A stretch of DNA of 54,252 nt from a virus. Positions within the stretch are counted from its first letter, which is position 1. Every line of letters starts with the position of its first letter. A program made the position numbers and the translations under genes. Below, in pieces: positions 41,352-49,555 of the stretch. Location: positions 1 to 54,252 of IMG/VR virus record IMGVR_UViG_3300021373_002055. One strand, given 5' to 3'. The notes below the pieces were generated by a model, which was not told the DNA's origin, made no database searches, and saw only the letters and a program-made list of their open reading frames with translations.

Positions 41352-41567
41352 TTATTGGGCTTTCAAAGTTTTTTCACCTTTTTTATTTTTTGGATAATAT
41401 GGACAATGTCGACAACCATTACCGCAACAATAACCTCGCCTGGTATGATATGATTCTGTCATGACACGATATCCATTTTCATAGTAAAAATCTGTAGAAA
41501 GGAGCTTGTTTCCAAACTCCCTTACATATGCTTGTTGTATCCAATCTTTATCCGCCGGAATCATCAT
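41352..41567 (-). CDS. DUF5522-like Cys-rich small protein
   Basis: A 71-residue protein with YHTRRGYCCGNGCRHCPYYP, matching the H-x-x-R-G-Y-C-C-G-N-G-C-R-H-C-P-Y pattern of DUF5522, a family I associate with Bacteroidota. The cysteines probably bind a metal. It overlaps the reductase stop as ATGATG/TGA, so the two are co-translated. Function unknown; a reductase accessory role is suggested by position. Confidence 0.75.
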   Translation of the reverse strand: MMIPADKDWIQQAYVREFGNKLLSTDFYYENGYRVMTESYHTRRGYCCGNGCRHCPYYPKNKKGEKTLKAQ

Positions 41568-43420
41568 TTTATCTCACAAGCTCCACCAGCACAAGCTAAT
41601 TCGCCTGATAAATCGGTGTTATCATCTAGTTCTACAATTTTAGATAAATCTATGTCTTTTAGTGCCAACATCATTTCATTGTACTTTGCCTCATCACAAT
41701 CTTCAAATGGTGCCTGAACATAAGTACCACCGTCATATGGAAGCACGGATAATCCATTATAATGTGCTTTATTTTCCCACATCCATTGTCCTGCTAAATC
41801 CCATTCATCTTCTTTTAAAGATACTGTAGCAGACACGTTATGAGTATTATTCCCGGTACGGTGTCCTGGTTTTACCCATTCTAAATGAACTTTCTTGATT
41901 CTGTCTAACAATTGGAATGGTGATTCAGTTCTCATTATTGCGCCTGTTGGTGCTTTTTGTGGAATACTAATAACTGCAGTGTCGTGAGGTCGGAAATATT
42001 CATCTTCAATTAGCTCTGGATGATTTGTAGACAAATAGGTGTATATTGCTTCATTTTTACCAACTCTGACTCTTCGAATATAATAGTCATTGTGCCATGC
42101 ATGAATACCGGAACTAGTACCTAATGCCAATGATGTTGTACCAGCTGGTTTAACAGTTGTGGTTCTTGCACTTGCATTGATTCCTAATATTTTAGCTACA
42201 CGCACATTTTCTTGTTTAACAATTTCTGCAGCTGCTGTCATATCATATCCTAATACTGTTCCACTTCCAATTCCTGTCATTGATACGCCTATTAAAGCAT
42301 CTTTTTCAGTGGTTCTTTGCCATACTGGTCTTAAATAATGAAATTCAGTGTAGCCGGCTTGAAGTGTACCTATAAATGCTGCAGCTTTTACTCTGTTTTC
42401 AAAATCTTCTTGAGATTCAATATCTGATGCATTTACTTCACAAAGATTACAGAATTGAAATGGTCGCAAAGCAATTTCACAACATGGATTTGTTCCCCAA
42501 TCTTTGTCATTTGTTAAATATATACCAGGTTCGCCTGCTCCTGACAATTCTACTCGCTTCCAAAGATCCATAAAAAACGATTTGGTTAATTTATGTCTCA
42601 TTAATGCTGCAGAGTTATTAGCACGTCCTCGTTGAGGATTTGTTTCCCACCAATTGCCTGATTTACATGCAATCATTTCTTCGTCATCAGCCGAAAATAA
42701 ACTAATAAGTGCCGCACGCCTAATACCGCCTGCCAATACGGCGTCTGCAATATGACAAACCATGTCATGTACTTCAATTGGTGACAAAAATTCACCATTA
42801 TGTTTAGCATCTAATATTCCTTGTACTTTGATTAAACATTCTTTTAATGGTTGTGGTCCTGGAGCTTTACCACCCGATGTTACTAATCTTGCTCCCTTAG
42901 GTCTAATATCTGAAAAATCAAATTTTAATTTTGATGTTCCTTGAAAATAGCTTTTAACAAGTGCTTTAACTGCATCTGCCCAACCTTCAATTGAATCTGC
43001 TATAAGAAAACGACGTGTTCTATCAAAATTTGGTTTACGTATTTCTGGTAATTTTTCTACATGGTGTTTTTGCACAGAATAACCAACGCCAGTACCACCT
43101 AATAACAAAAACATAGTTTCACCGAAAGCTCTGTAATCGTCAATTGGAAGATACGCACAATTATAAATTCGATTAGGAGAGATTTCTATGGGTTTACCAC
43201 CAAATTGTAATGATCGCATCGATGGTAATACTTTTTTTGCATATACATATTCATATGCTTCCATTATTTCTTTGCGTAGTTTAGGATATTGTTCTATGTG
43301 CATATCTCGGTTACGGTCTACTAATTCGTCCCATGTCTCGCGCCGTTCGAGTTCTGGGATATACTTGGCATACTTCATGTATACTGTAATGTCACTCAAA
43401 ATTTTGTTTGAAATCTCCAT
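41564..43420 (-). CDS. nrdJ: Class II (B12-dependent) ribonucleotide reductase
   Basis: A 618-residue RTPR-like reductase: PSMRSLQFGG, NCAYLPIDDYRAFGETMFLL, NPCCEIALRPFQFCNLCEVN (active-site Cys-x-Glu), GVSMTGIGSG and TVKPAGTTSLALGTSSGIHA. It ends ACAGGACEIK with the redox Cys pair re-reduced by thioredoxin. This fits the monomeric adenosylcobalamin type and needs no NrdB partner, which is absent. It supplies deoxynucleotides for replication. It has an AAGGAGA ribosome site and follows a terminator. Confidence 0.88.
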   Translation of the reverse strand: MEISNKILSDITVYMKYAKYIPELERRETWDELVDRNRDMHIEQYPKLRKEIMEAYEYVYAKKVLPSMRSLQFGGKPIEISPNRIYNCAYLPIDDYRAFGETMFLLLGGTGVGYSVQKHHVEKLPEIRKPNFDRTRRFLIADSIEGWADAVKALVKSYFQGTSKLKFDFSDIRPKGARLVTSGGKAPGPQPLKECLIKVQGILDAKHNGEFLSPIEVHDMVCHIADAVLAGGIRRAALISLFSADDEEMIACKSGNWWETNPQRGRANNSAALMRHKLTKSFFMDLWKRVELSGAGEPGIYLTNDKDWGTNPCCEIALRPFQFCNLCEVNASDIESQEDFENRVKAAAFIGTLQAGYTEFHYLRPVWQRTTEKDALIGVSMTGIGSGTVLGYDMTAAAEIVKQENVRVAKILGINASARTTTVKPAGTTSLALGTSSGIHAWHNDYYIRRVRVGKNEAIYTYLSTNHPELIEDEYFRPHDTAVISIPQKAPTGAIMRTESPFQLLDRIKKVHLEWVKPGHRTGNNTHNVSATVSLKEDEWDLAGQWMWENKAHYNGLSVLPYDGGTYVQAPFEDCDEAKYNEMMLALKDIDLSKIVELDDNTDLSGELACAGGACEIK

Positions 43421-43428
43421 TGTTTGTA

Positions 43429-43435
43429 ATCTCCT
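43429..43435 (-). promoter_or_regulatory. Shine-Dalgarno site of the ribonucleotide reductase
   Basis: AAGGAGA on the coding strand, 8 bases before the ATG at 43420. It is a strong match to the anti-SD of 16S rRNA, notable if the host is Bacteroidota, where such sites are rarely used. Confidence 0.7.
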
Positions 43436-43466
43436 TGTTTTTTATTAAACGATTTGTTATTAGATG

Positions 43467-43491
43467 AAAAAAGCCCAACATTATGTCGGGC
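43467..43491 (-). terminator. Rho-independent terminator after gp41
   Basis: On the coding strand GCCCGACA-TAA-TGTTGGGC forms an 8-bp stem with a 3-base loop and is followed by six T. It lies 24 bases after the gp41 stop (43515) and 47 bases before the reductase start, so it separates the gp32-gp41 unit from the reductase-que unit. Confidence 0.85.
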
Positions 43492-43514
43492 GAATTGCTT
43501 ATATAAATATGACA

Positions 43515-44870
43515 CTACCCTAACGTTCCGCCAAGATCTTTGAACTTTTGCGCAAGATTTTTTTTCACCATGTTTTCTCCTGTTTTCATAACTTGTGTAG
43601 TTTGCTTTCCTTGTGTAGTCTGTGGTTCAAAGAATTGAAACTGACCATTGTTTGTGTTTATTTTACACGGTAATGTTATACCGTCTGGACCGAATCTATT
43701 TTTAATTACATGACCTCTACCTGTGCCTGACATTTTATCTTCTACTTTTCTAGAAAGTGACATTAAAAAGTCTGCTACCATTACTTTACCATATGACGAT
43801 GCAATCTTGTCTGCTTCAATAACATCTTCTTCTAATGCAGACCTGCCTGCTTGTGATGCTGTCCAAACTGGTATGTTATATTCGCCGGCCATACCTCGCA
43901 TTTCTTCATATAATTCTTCTAATGCTTCATGTTTATCTTTTTTAGCGTTAACCTTTAAAAGATCACCATAATCAATAATAACCAGATCTGGACTATTTCC
44001 TAGCATAATAGTTTTTTCTATATGAGCCTTGATACCCATTACTCCTATAGATTTAGTTGGATAGTGTTTTATAATTAACTCACCTTTCAACGTGTCCATT
44101 TTTTCTTGTATGTCTTCCTGATAGTTTTTCAAGTTCTGTGCATTAATACCAGTTACTACAGAATCATATCTTTGACCTACGTAGTTTTCATTAAGTTCTA
44201 ATGTATAATGAATAACAGTTTTGCCGGCTTTAACTGCATTTGCTCCTATATTGATAAGCAACCAAGACTTACCAATACCAGCTGGAGCCATTACTACTCC
44301 CAATTCTCCTGGTGCTAATCCACCGTCCATTAAATCGTCAATAACATCCCAACCAGTTGTCATTGTATGTCGGGCTGCTTCGTCATAACGAATTGCTACA
44401 TTGTCTTTGTATTCTAATCCTATATCAGTATCTGCACCAGCTTTCATTGCACTGTCCATAATGCTTTTAATTTCATCGTAACTACCCATCTTGAGTAATC
44501 CGACACTATCCATTATGGCTCTTTTAATCTCTTGATTTTTGCAAAATTTGAGTATTTCGTCTTTAACAAATTTAAGGTCGTCTGATTCCATGTAACGAAA
44601 AACTTCCTTTAATTGTTCTAATATGGCGGTCTTAAGCACATCATTCTCTATGCCAGTAACCTTGACTTTTAATACGTCTTTTGAAGGAGGAGCCTTATAT
44701 TCTCGGAAATGTTCTAATATAACGTCCAATAGCCAACTATTAGCATCTGACTCAAAATAGTCTGCTTGTATAATATCAGTTATTTGTTGTAAAAATATTC
44801 TGTCCGTAAACATTGCGGCTAAAACTTTTACTTGAAAGCTCCATCCGTATTCACTTAATTTATCTGTCAT
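43515..44870 (-). CDS. 41: Replicative helicase, T4 gp41-like (DnaB type)
   Basis: A 451-residue RecA-core helicase. Residues 1-150 form a helical N-domain like DnaB/gp41. GLAPGELGVVMAPAGIGKSW holds Walker A, VIHYTLELNENYVGQR motif H1a, LVIIDYGDLL Walker B, and WTASQAGRSAL the glutamine sensor. It should form a hexamer and unwind DNA ahead of gp43. Length matches T4 gp41 (475). Confidence 0.9.
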   Translation of the reverse strand: MTDKLSEYGWSFQVKVLAAMFTDRIFLQQITDIIQADYFESDANSWLLDVILEHFREYKAPPSKDVLKVKVTGIENDVLKTAILEQLKEVFRYMESDDLKFVKDEILKFCKNQEIKRAIMDSVGLLKMGSYDEIKSIMDSAMKAGADTDIGLEYKDNVAIRYDEAARHTMTTGWDVIDDLMDGGLAPGELGVVMAPAGIGKSWLLINIGANAVKAGKTVIHYTLELNENYVGQRYDSVVTGINAQNLKNYQEDIQEKMDTLKGELIIKHYPTKSIGVMGIKAHIEKTIMLGNSPDLVIIDYGDLLKVNAKKDKHEALEELYEEMRGMAGEYNIPVWTASQAGRSALEEDVIEADKIASSYGKVMVADFLMSLSRKVEDKMSGTGRGHVIKNRFGPDGITLPCKINTNNGQFQFFEPQTTQGKQTTQVMKTGENMVKKNLAQKFKDLGGTLG

Positions 44871-44904
44871 ATTAGATAATAATAAAAATTAAAATAAAAT
44901 CAAA

Positions 44905-45957
44905 TCATTTTTGTGTTTGTTTTGCGAATGCATCCAAAGACAGCCAGGTTCGAGTCAACCAATCTGGAAGATTCTTCATTACTGCCCACATTTTATCTTC
45001 ATAGAATAAACGTTGAAACTCAGCACGATTTAGACTAGAAATTTCTTGATCCATTATGCCTCGTATTTTAGAAGATACATTTGCAGATATATCTAGAAGT
45101 TTTATATCCATAAGTTGCCAATTTTTTTGTAAGGTTTCTCGATGATCTAAAATTTTCTGATATTGTTTGGTTTCAGTTACAAGATCGTTACTTTTTTCAA
45201 ATAATTCTTCTAATGTAACTTGACGCTGATTTGCTATTTCTGGAATAAGTTTCATTATAGTCTTTGGACCTATTCCTGCTACGCCTGGTATATTGTCTGA
45301 CTTATCACCAGTAAATGATCTGTATAAAACCATGTTGCTGGGATGTACACCAAACTCATCTATGATTGCTTGGGTGTCATACATTTTCTTTTTGATAGGA
45401 GACCATACTTGAATACGGTCATCTACTAGTTGATAGAAATCTCTATCGGTTGAAACAATTGTAATCTTCTTACATGTTTCTTTATACATTTGTGCTATAT
45501 ATGCAATAGTGTCATCTGCTTCTATTCCATCCATTGCTAAAAAAGTTACAGGCAAGTTATCTAAATATGAAACTAATCGACTAAACTGTTTTCTCATTGA
45601 TTCTTGCTCATCTTCTATACTTGTTTCATGATGATCGAATCTACGCAGTTTAGTTTTATTGGCTCTGTTTGCCTTGTAACCTTTGTAAATTTTTCTTCTT
45701 TTAGCGTTACCGCCACGTCCATCAAATGCAATAACACATCTGCTTGGTTTAAAGTCTCTGACAGTTTTACCTATAGAATATAAAAATCCAGTTATACCAC
45801 CTATATGGTCACCGTCTTCGTTATATGCCGGCGTTGCCCCAAAACTTCGAATAAAGGTATTGAGCCCGTCAAATACCATGATATGATCATTAGCATCCTT
45901 TGGGCTCGTTTCCTTTTCTTTTTGTAACTCTTTAAATAATCGTTGATACTTATTCAT
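44905..45957 (-). CDS. rnh: 5'-3' exonuclease / RNase H, FEN family
   Basis: A 350-residue flap nuclease. MVFDGLNTFIRSF supplies the first Asp, CVIAFDGRGGNAKRR the second, MDGIEADDTIAYIA and STDRDFYQLV the metal cluster, and FTGDKSDNIPGVAGIGPKTI the H3TH loop. T4 RNase H of this family removes RNA primers and flaps. It sits between helicase and UvsX genes and overlaps uvsX by one base. Confidence 0.9.
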   Translation of the reverse strand: MNKYQRLFKELQKEKETSPKDANDHIMVFDGLNTFIRSFGATPAYNEDGDHIGGITGFLYSIGKTVRDFKPSRCVIAFDGRGGNAKRRKIYKGYKANRANKTKLRRFDHHETSIEDEQESMRKQFSRLVSYLDNLPVTFLAMDGIEADDTIAYIAQMYKETCKKITIVSTDRDFYQLVDDRIQVWSPIKKKMYDTQAIIDEFGVHPSNMVLYRSFTGDKSDNIPGVAGIGPKTIMKLIPEIANQRQVTLEELFEKSNDLVTETKQYQKILDHRETLQKNWQLMDIKLLDISANVSSKIRGIMDQEISSLNRAEFQRLFYEDKMWAVMKNLPDWLTRTWLSLDAFAKQTQK

Positions 45958-47126
45958 TATCCTTCTTCATCAATTACTTCTTCATCGATAACAACGTCAT
46001 CAATTCCTCCGTCTACACCTGCCTGATATTTGAAGATATAAGCGTCGCAGATTCTTTTGTATAACCTTTCTTTTGCTTCAGGGTTTTGCATAACCTTACT
46101 AACAAAATCTTTGCTCTGGAATTTCATTTCTCCAAAGACTTCACCAGTTTCATGATCTATATCTTCCAATGTATACCATGCTCCTGCTTGTTTAACCAAT
46201 TTGAATTTCTTCATTAGGTTCAACCAACCACCGAAATTGTCAATACCGCTATCATAATAGATTTCATAATCAATTTTACGATGTGGTGGACCCATACGGT
46301 TTTTAACTACCTGCACTTGAGTTTTGCTACCCACTACCTGTTCTGCACCATTAACTGTTGCTTTAATCTGACCGGTATTTTTTAATCGAAGTCTAACAGA
46401 TGCATGGAAAGGAATAGCCTTACCACCTGCTGTTGTCCATTGATCTCCAAATGACACACCCATTTTAACTCTGAGTTGATTGGTAAATATTAAACAGATA
46501 CGCTCCCGAGCAATCCAATTTGTAACCTTACGCATTGCTTTTGACAGAATGATTGATTTAGAGGTTGCATAACCATCCTTATCATATTCTGCAGACATTT
46601 CAATTTTTGTAGATGCGCCCATAATTGAGTCTACTACAATAGTAACTAATCTGTCTTTGTCAGATTTACGTACCCCGTCCACAATAGTTTCAATTGTTTC
46701 AAAAATCTCTTCTACTGTTTCAAGAGGTACGTATAGCATTGTTTTCAAATCGGCACCGATTGCAGTTAAGAATTCAGAACTAGTTGCTGACTCTGTGTCT
46801 ATATAGACAGCCAGACCACCTTTCTTTTGTGTTTCTGCTAAAGTGTGTGCTGCTAGCAATGATTTACCCGAAGCTTCTAACCCTGTTATTTCGGTAATTC
46901 TACCAACAGGAAACCCTCCGCCTGGTCTATTAGATATTGCTAAATCCAAAGAATCACATCCTGAAGATATCCACTCCTTAACATTACTTGGCGAATCGTC
47001 ATCGCCAGAAAGAAAGAATGCGGTCTTTAACGCTTGACCTTTAAACTGTTTGTTTATACTATCGGCCAATGTGTTTGCTAACGCATCTTCCAGTTCGTCC
47101 TTACTTTTGCTTTTTTTCTTTGCCAT
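45957..47126 (-). CDS. uvsX: RecA-like recombinase UvsX
   Basis: A 389-residue recombinase. ITEITGLEASGKSLLAAHTL holds Walker A, GLAVYIDTESATSSEFL the catalytic Glu, VTIVVDSIMGAS Walker B, and LIFTNQLRVKMG plus TAGGKAIPFHASVRLRL loops L1/L2. An acidic tail (DDVVIDEEVIDEEG) resembles RecA tails. It drives strand exchange and recombination-dependent replication with gp32. It has an AGGAG ribosome site at 47134-47138. Confidence 0.92.
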   Translation of the reverse strand: MAKKKSKSKDELEDALANTLADSINKQFKGQALKTAFFLSGDDDSPSNVKEWISSGCDSLDLAISNRPGGGFPVGRITEITGLEASGKSLLAAHTLAETQKKGGLAVYIDTESATSSEFLTAIGADLKTMLYVPLETVEEIFETIETIVDGVRKSDKDRLVTIVVDSIMGASTKIEMSAEYDKDGYATSKSIILSKAMRKVTNWIARERICLIFTNQLRVKMGVSFGDQWTTAGGKAIPFHASVRLRLKNTGQIKATVNGAEQVVGSKTQVQVVKNRMGPPHRKIDYEIYYDSGIDNFGGWLNLMKKFKLVKQAGAWYTLEDIDHETGEVFGEMKFQSKDFVSKVMQNPEAKERLYKRICDAYIFKYQAGVDGGIDDVVIDEEVIDEEG

Positions 47127-47136
47127 TTAAAGACTC

Positions 47137-47922
47137 CTACTTGTTAAATAAATCGTTGAATGCTGATGCTACATCTGTTTGTTTTTCTTCAGTTTTGGCT
47201 TCTGCCTTTTCCTCAGTTTTTGCAGATGTATCTGCTGTGGTGTTAGATGATGTATCAACGTCAGCACTGTCATCTTCCGGATTCATCCACGCTTTAAGAG
47301 CGTTTTCTAACTCTTCATAAGTTGGTTCTGGGAAAATGTCTGTGATTACAGGCTGATTCATAATCTTCTCTGCAATACCTTTGTCTTCGGTTGCAGGTGT
47401 TGTGTTAGGTTTAACACGAATTGTAGTCTTTGGATAACCTCCGCCCTCTGCAGGAATAAACTCTACGTCGATGTCACGACCATTCATTAAGTCGGTAATA
47501 TCACCATAGTCTGGATCGGACACAATGGAAAGCAATTCTGTGTAGATCGTTTTACCGAATCCCCAAAATTTAACACCTTCTGCTTCTTTACCGCGTACGA
47601 TAACAGGAACATAAGTTCTCATTTTAGGTTCAATTTTACGACCCATCAGCCACTCATCTTTGTCTCCGGTCTTCTTGAGTTTTTCTGCAAATTCAACTAC
47701 CGGGTCTGCATTACCAAATGATACTGGTGATAGCATTGACCTTTTGGCAATGTCATAATGAAAATACAATTCTAGAAATGGATTGTCTTTGCGGTGAACG
47801 TAAGGTACAATTCTTACTCTTGTTTTTGGGCCAGCTTCTGGCTTCCATAGGTTGTTACGACGATCGTCGGTTTTGTTTAATTGGTTAAGTTTTGCCTTGA
47901 TGGCGTCTAAGTTAAGTCCCAT
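47137..47922 (-). CDS. 32: Single-stranded DNA-binding protein, T4 gp32-like
   Basis: A 261-residue gp32-type SSB: basic N-terminus (LDAIKAKLNQLNK), RVRIVPYVHRKDNPFLELYF, the OB-fold segment GVKFWGFGKTIYTELLSIVS and the acidic C-tail ending VASAFNDLFNK for partner contact. The usual zinc site is gone: the protein has no cysteine at all, and the loop after FHYDIAKRSMLSPVSFGNAD has lost the Cys ligands. The gene has a strong AAAGGAG site. Confidence 0.88.
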   Translation of the reverse strand: MGLNLDAIKAKLNQLNKTDDRRNNLWKPEAGPKTRVRIVPYVHRKDNPFLELYFHYDIAKRSMLSPVSFGNADPVVEFAEKLKKTGDKDEWLMGRKIEPKMRTYVPVIVRGKEAEGVKFWGFGKTIYTELLSIVSDPDYGDITDLMNGRDIDVEFIPAEGGGYPKTTIRVKPNTTPATEDKGIAEKIMNQPVITDIFPEPTYEELENALKAWMNPEDDSADVDTSSNTTADTSAKTEEKAEAKTEEKQTDVASAFNDLFNK

Positions 47923-47929
47923 TTAAGTA

Positions 47930-47936
47930 CTCCTTT
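47930..47936 (-). promoter_or_regulatory. Shine-Dalgarno site of gp32
   Basis: AAAGGAG on the coding strand, 7 bases before the gp32 ATG at 47922. One of several strong sites on replication genes. Confidence 0.7.
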
Positions 47937-47970
47937 GTTAAGTTATTAATTTATGTTATTTATTAATTAT

Positions 47971-47999
47971 ATATTAGATAATTAAATCGTTAAGTCCAA
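47971..47999 (-). promoter_or_regulatory. Possible promoter upstream of gp32
   Basis: In the 105-base spacer before gp32 the coding strand reads TTGGAC, 17 bases, TAATAT. This has sigma70-like spacing but imperfect boxes, and AT-rich DNA yields such matches by chance. The spacer holds nothing else apparent. Confidence 0.3.
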
Positions 48000-48027
48000 G
48001 TAATTGTTTAATTTTTTTATTGTTTTT

Positions 48028-48393
48028 TTAGTAGCGCATTTTGTCTAAGTTGCGTTTTAATTCTGAAATGAAACGATCATAATTATGTGTTCCATAACTG
48101 TCTTCAAGTACCCTAGCAACAGCAAATGCAAGATCTTGATATGACATTGAGTCATTGATGTTGTTAATTGCATCGTAAATATCTTCGGCTAATTGCTCTC
48201 CCGTTGGATTTGCATCTAGTTTAGTATGACTAGCATCTTGTGGTACATAATAATGCCCGCCTGGATCAAATTCTGAATCACCTTGTTCTTTTAAATTAGA
48301 TTCATGTTTAGCAGTTGCATCTGCTAATGTCGGCAAAGAACCATCTGATTTACGCTCCCACGCATATCCTTCTAGTAGTTGTTTTAGTTTCAT
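48028..48393 (-). CDS. Protein with capsid-targeting-type leader (121 aa)
   Basis: A 121-residue acidic protein with N-terminus MKLKQLLEGYAWE. LLE before Gly matches the T4 gp21 consensus, as in the proteins at 2.0-6.8 kb. The rest is a Gly/Asp region (DPGGHYYVPQDAS) and a helical domain (EDIYDAINNINDSMSYQDLA). Function not recognised. Predicted head-packaged, by leader only. It has an AAAAGGAA ribosome site. Confidence 0.6.
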   Translation of the reverse strand: MKLKQLLEGYAWERKSDGSLPTLADATAKHESNLKEQGDSEFDPGGHYYVPQDASHTKLDANPTGEQLAEDIYDAINNINDSMSYQDLAFAVARVLEDSYGTHNYDRFISELKRNLDKMRY

Positions 48394-48408
48394 TGTTAAT
48401 TCCTTTTA

Positions 48409-49128
48409 TTAAAATCCAGGTACTTCATCAAACCCCTGGCCAGGATCTTTTCGTTTCAAATAGTAACCAATCTCTCGGTCATCGATACCATACTGTTTAG
48501 CTACTTGTGGATCTTCAATTTCCATGCTTTCAACGTTACCATCTTCATCAAATATCATTTTTAAATCTATGGTAGTTCCGTCTTGTATTAGTATTTCACA
48601 ATCTGCTTTAAATTCACTGCTTTCTAATCTGGTTTGATCATATGCTGGATTGCCGTCGTCATCCGTTTGATTGGTAGACTCGGCATCTGTTATTAAAGTT
48701 TGTATACCGTCTATGACACGATCTTTTGTTAACAATGTTTCTGGTTTGAATGGTAACCAAACCGTATTGAAATTGGTGCTACCATCGATGCTATTGATAA
48801 ATATTTGAATTCTTGCTGCATCAGTCATTTCAATGGTATCCGGATCCATTTCAGTATTTTCACCGTTATAATCTTGATATGCATCAATTGAAAATTTAGC
48901 TAATGAATCAGGATCGTGTGCTATATAATAAACATCTCGACCTTCATTTCCATGATCTTCTACAACATCCATGTCATCATACTCGCCAAAATCAATTACG
49001 TATTTCTTTCCATAATATGTAAATGAAGCTACATCTGTTTTGTAGTCGAATTTTACATTTTGTAATGCAGGTTCTTTGAATTGCCTACGAGACATTTGTT
49101 CTGTTATTAAATCTTTAAGTCGAATCAT
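48409..49128 (-). CDS. Protein with capsid-targeting-type leader (239 aa)
   Basis: A 239-residue acidic, beta-rich protein. The N-terminus MIRLKDLITEQMSRR has the shared leader with ITE as possible gp21-type site (Gln after it is not ideal). The body (DVASFTYYGKKYVIDFGEYD, DLKMIFDEDGNVESMEIEDP) shows no enzyme motif. It ends FDEVPGF. A box ATATTTAT lies upstream (49150-49157). Likely internal or structural, unproven. Confidence 0.6.
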   Translation of the reverse strand: MIRLKDLITEQMSRRQFKEPALQNVKFDYKTDVASFTYYGKKYVIDFGEYDDMDVVEDHGNEGRDVYYIAHDPDSLAKFSIDAYQDYNGENTEMDPDTIEMTDAARIQIFINSIDGSTNFNTVWLPFKPETLLTKDRVIDGIQTLITDAESTNQTDDDGNPAYDQTRLESSEFKADCEILIQDGTTIDLKMIFDEDGNVESMEIEDPQVAKQYGIDDREIGYYLKRKDPGQGFDEVPGF

Positions 49129-49161
49129 ATTATTACCTTATTATATATAATAAATATCAGG

Positions 49162-49545
49162 TTACCAAGAAATCTTCTTGAAAAATATTAATTCAACTAC
49201 ACGGTAGCTGTCGTCGTCTGTTAGTATAAATGAATTTTGATAGTGTGACCAATCTACTTGATATGATTTATCTAAAACTCCGTTGTTGACTCGACGTATA
49301 ATTGCGTTAAGAGCATTGACTGTATACAGAGTATTGGTTTCTTTTTTACGATGTATGCTTATGGTGTTTTGTCCCCGTCGAGTTGTGCTATCAGCATTGT
49401 AGGTGCAATACAATTGATCTTGTTGATCTGCATTGGAAAACACGAATATTCGTTGTTCTGGTATAGTGTAACTTTGTTGTATGTAATCAGTTACAATGTT
49501 TAAATCTGTCTGATGAGCGAATGTGCAAAGTAGTTGTGTTTTCAA
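49162..49545 (-). CDS. Hypothetical protein (127 aa)
   Basis: A 127-residue protein, MKTQLLCTFAHQTDLNIVTD, with alternating beta-strands (QRIFVFSNAD, LYCTYNAD, NTISIHRKKE) and a final hydrophobic VVELIFFKKISW. No motif recognised. It lies in the structural/replication border region. Function unknown. Confidence 0.6.
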   Translation of the reverse strand: MKTQLLCTFAHQTDLNIVTDYIQQSYTIPEQRIFVFSNADQQDQLYCTYNADSTTRRGQNTISIHRKKETNTLYTVNALNAIIRRVNNGVLDKSYQVDWSHYQNSFILTDDDSYRVVELIFFKKISW

Positions 49546-49555
49546 TTGTTTAGTC

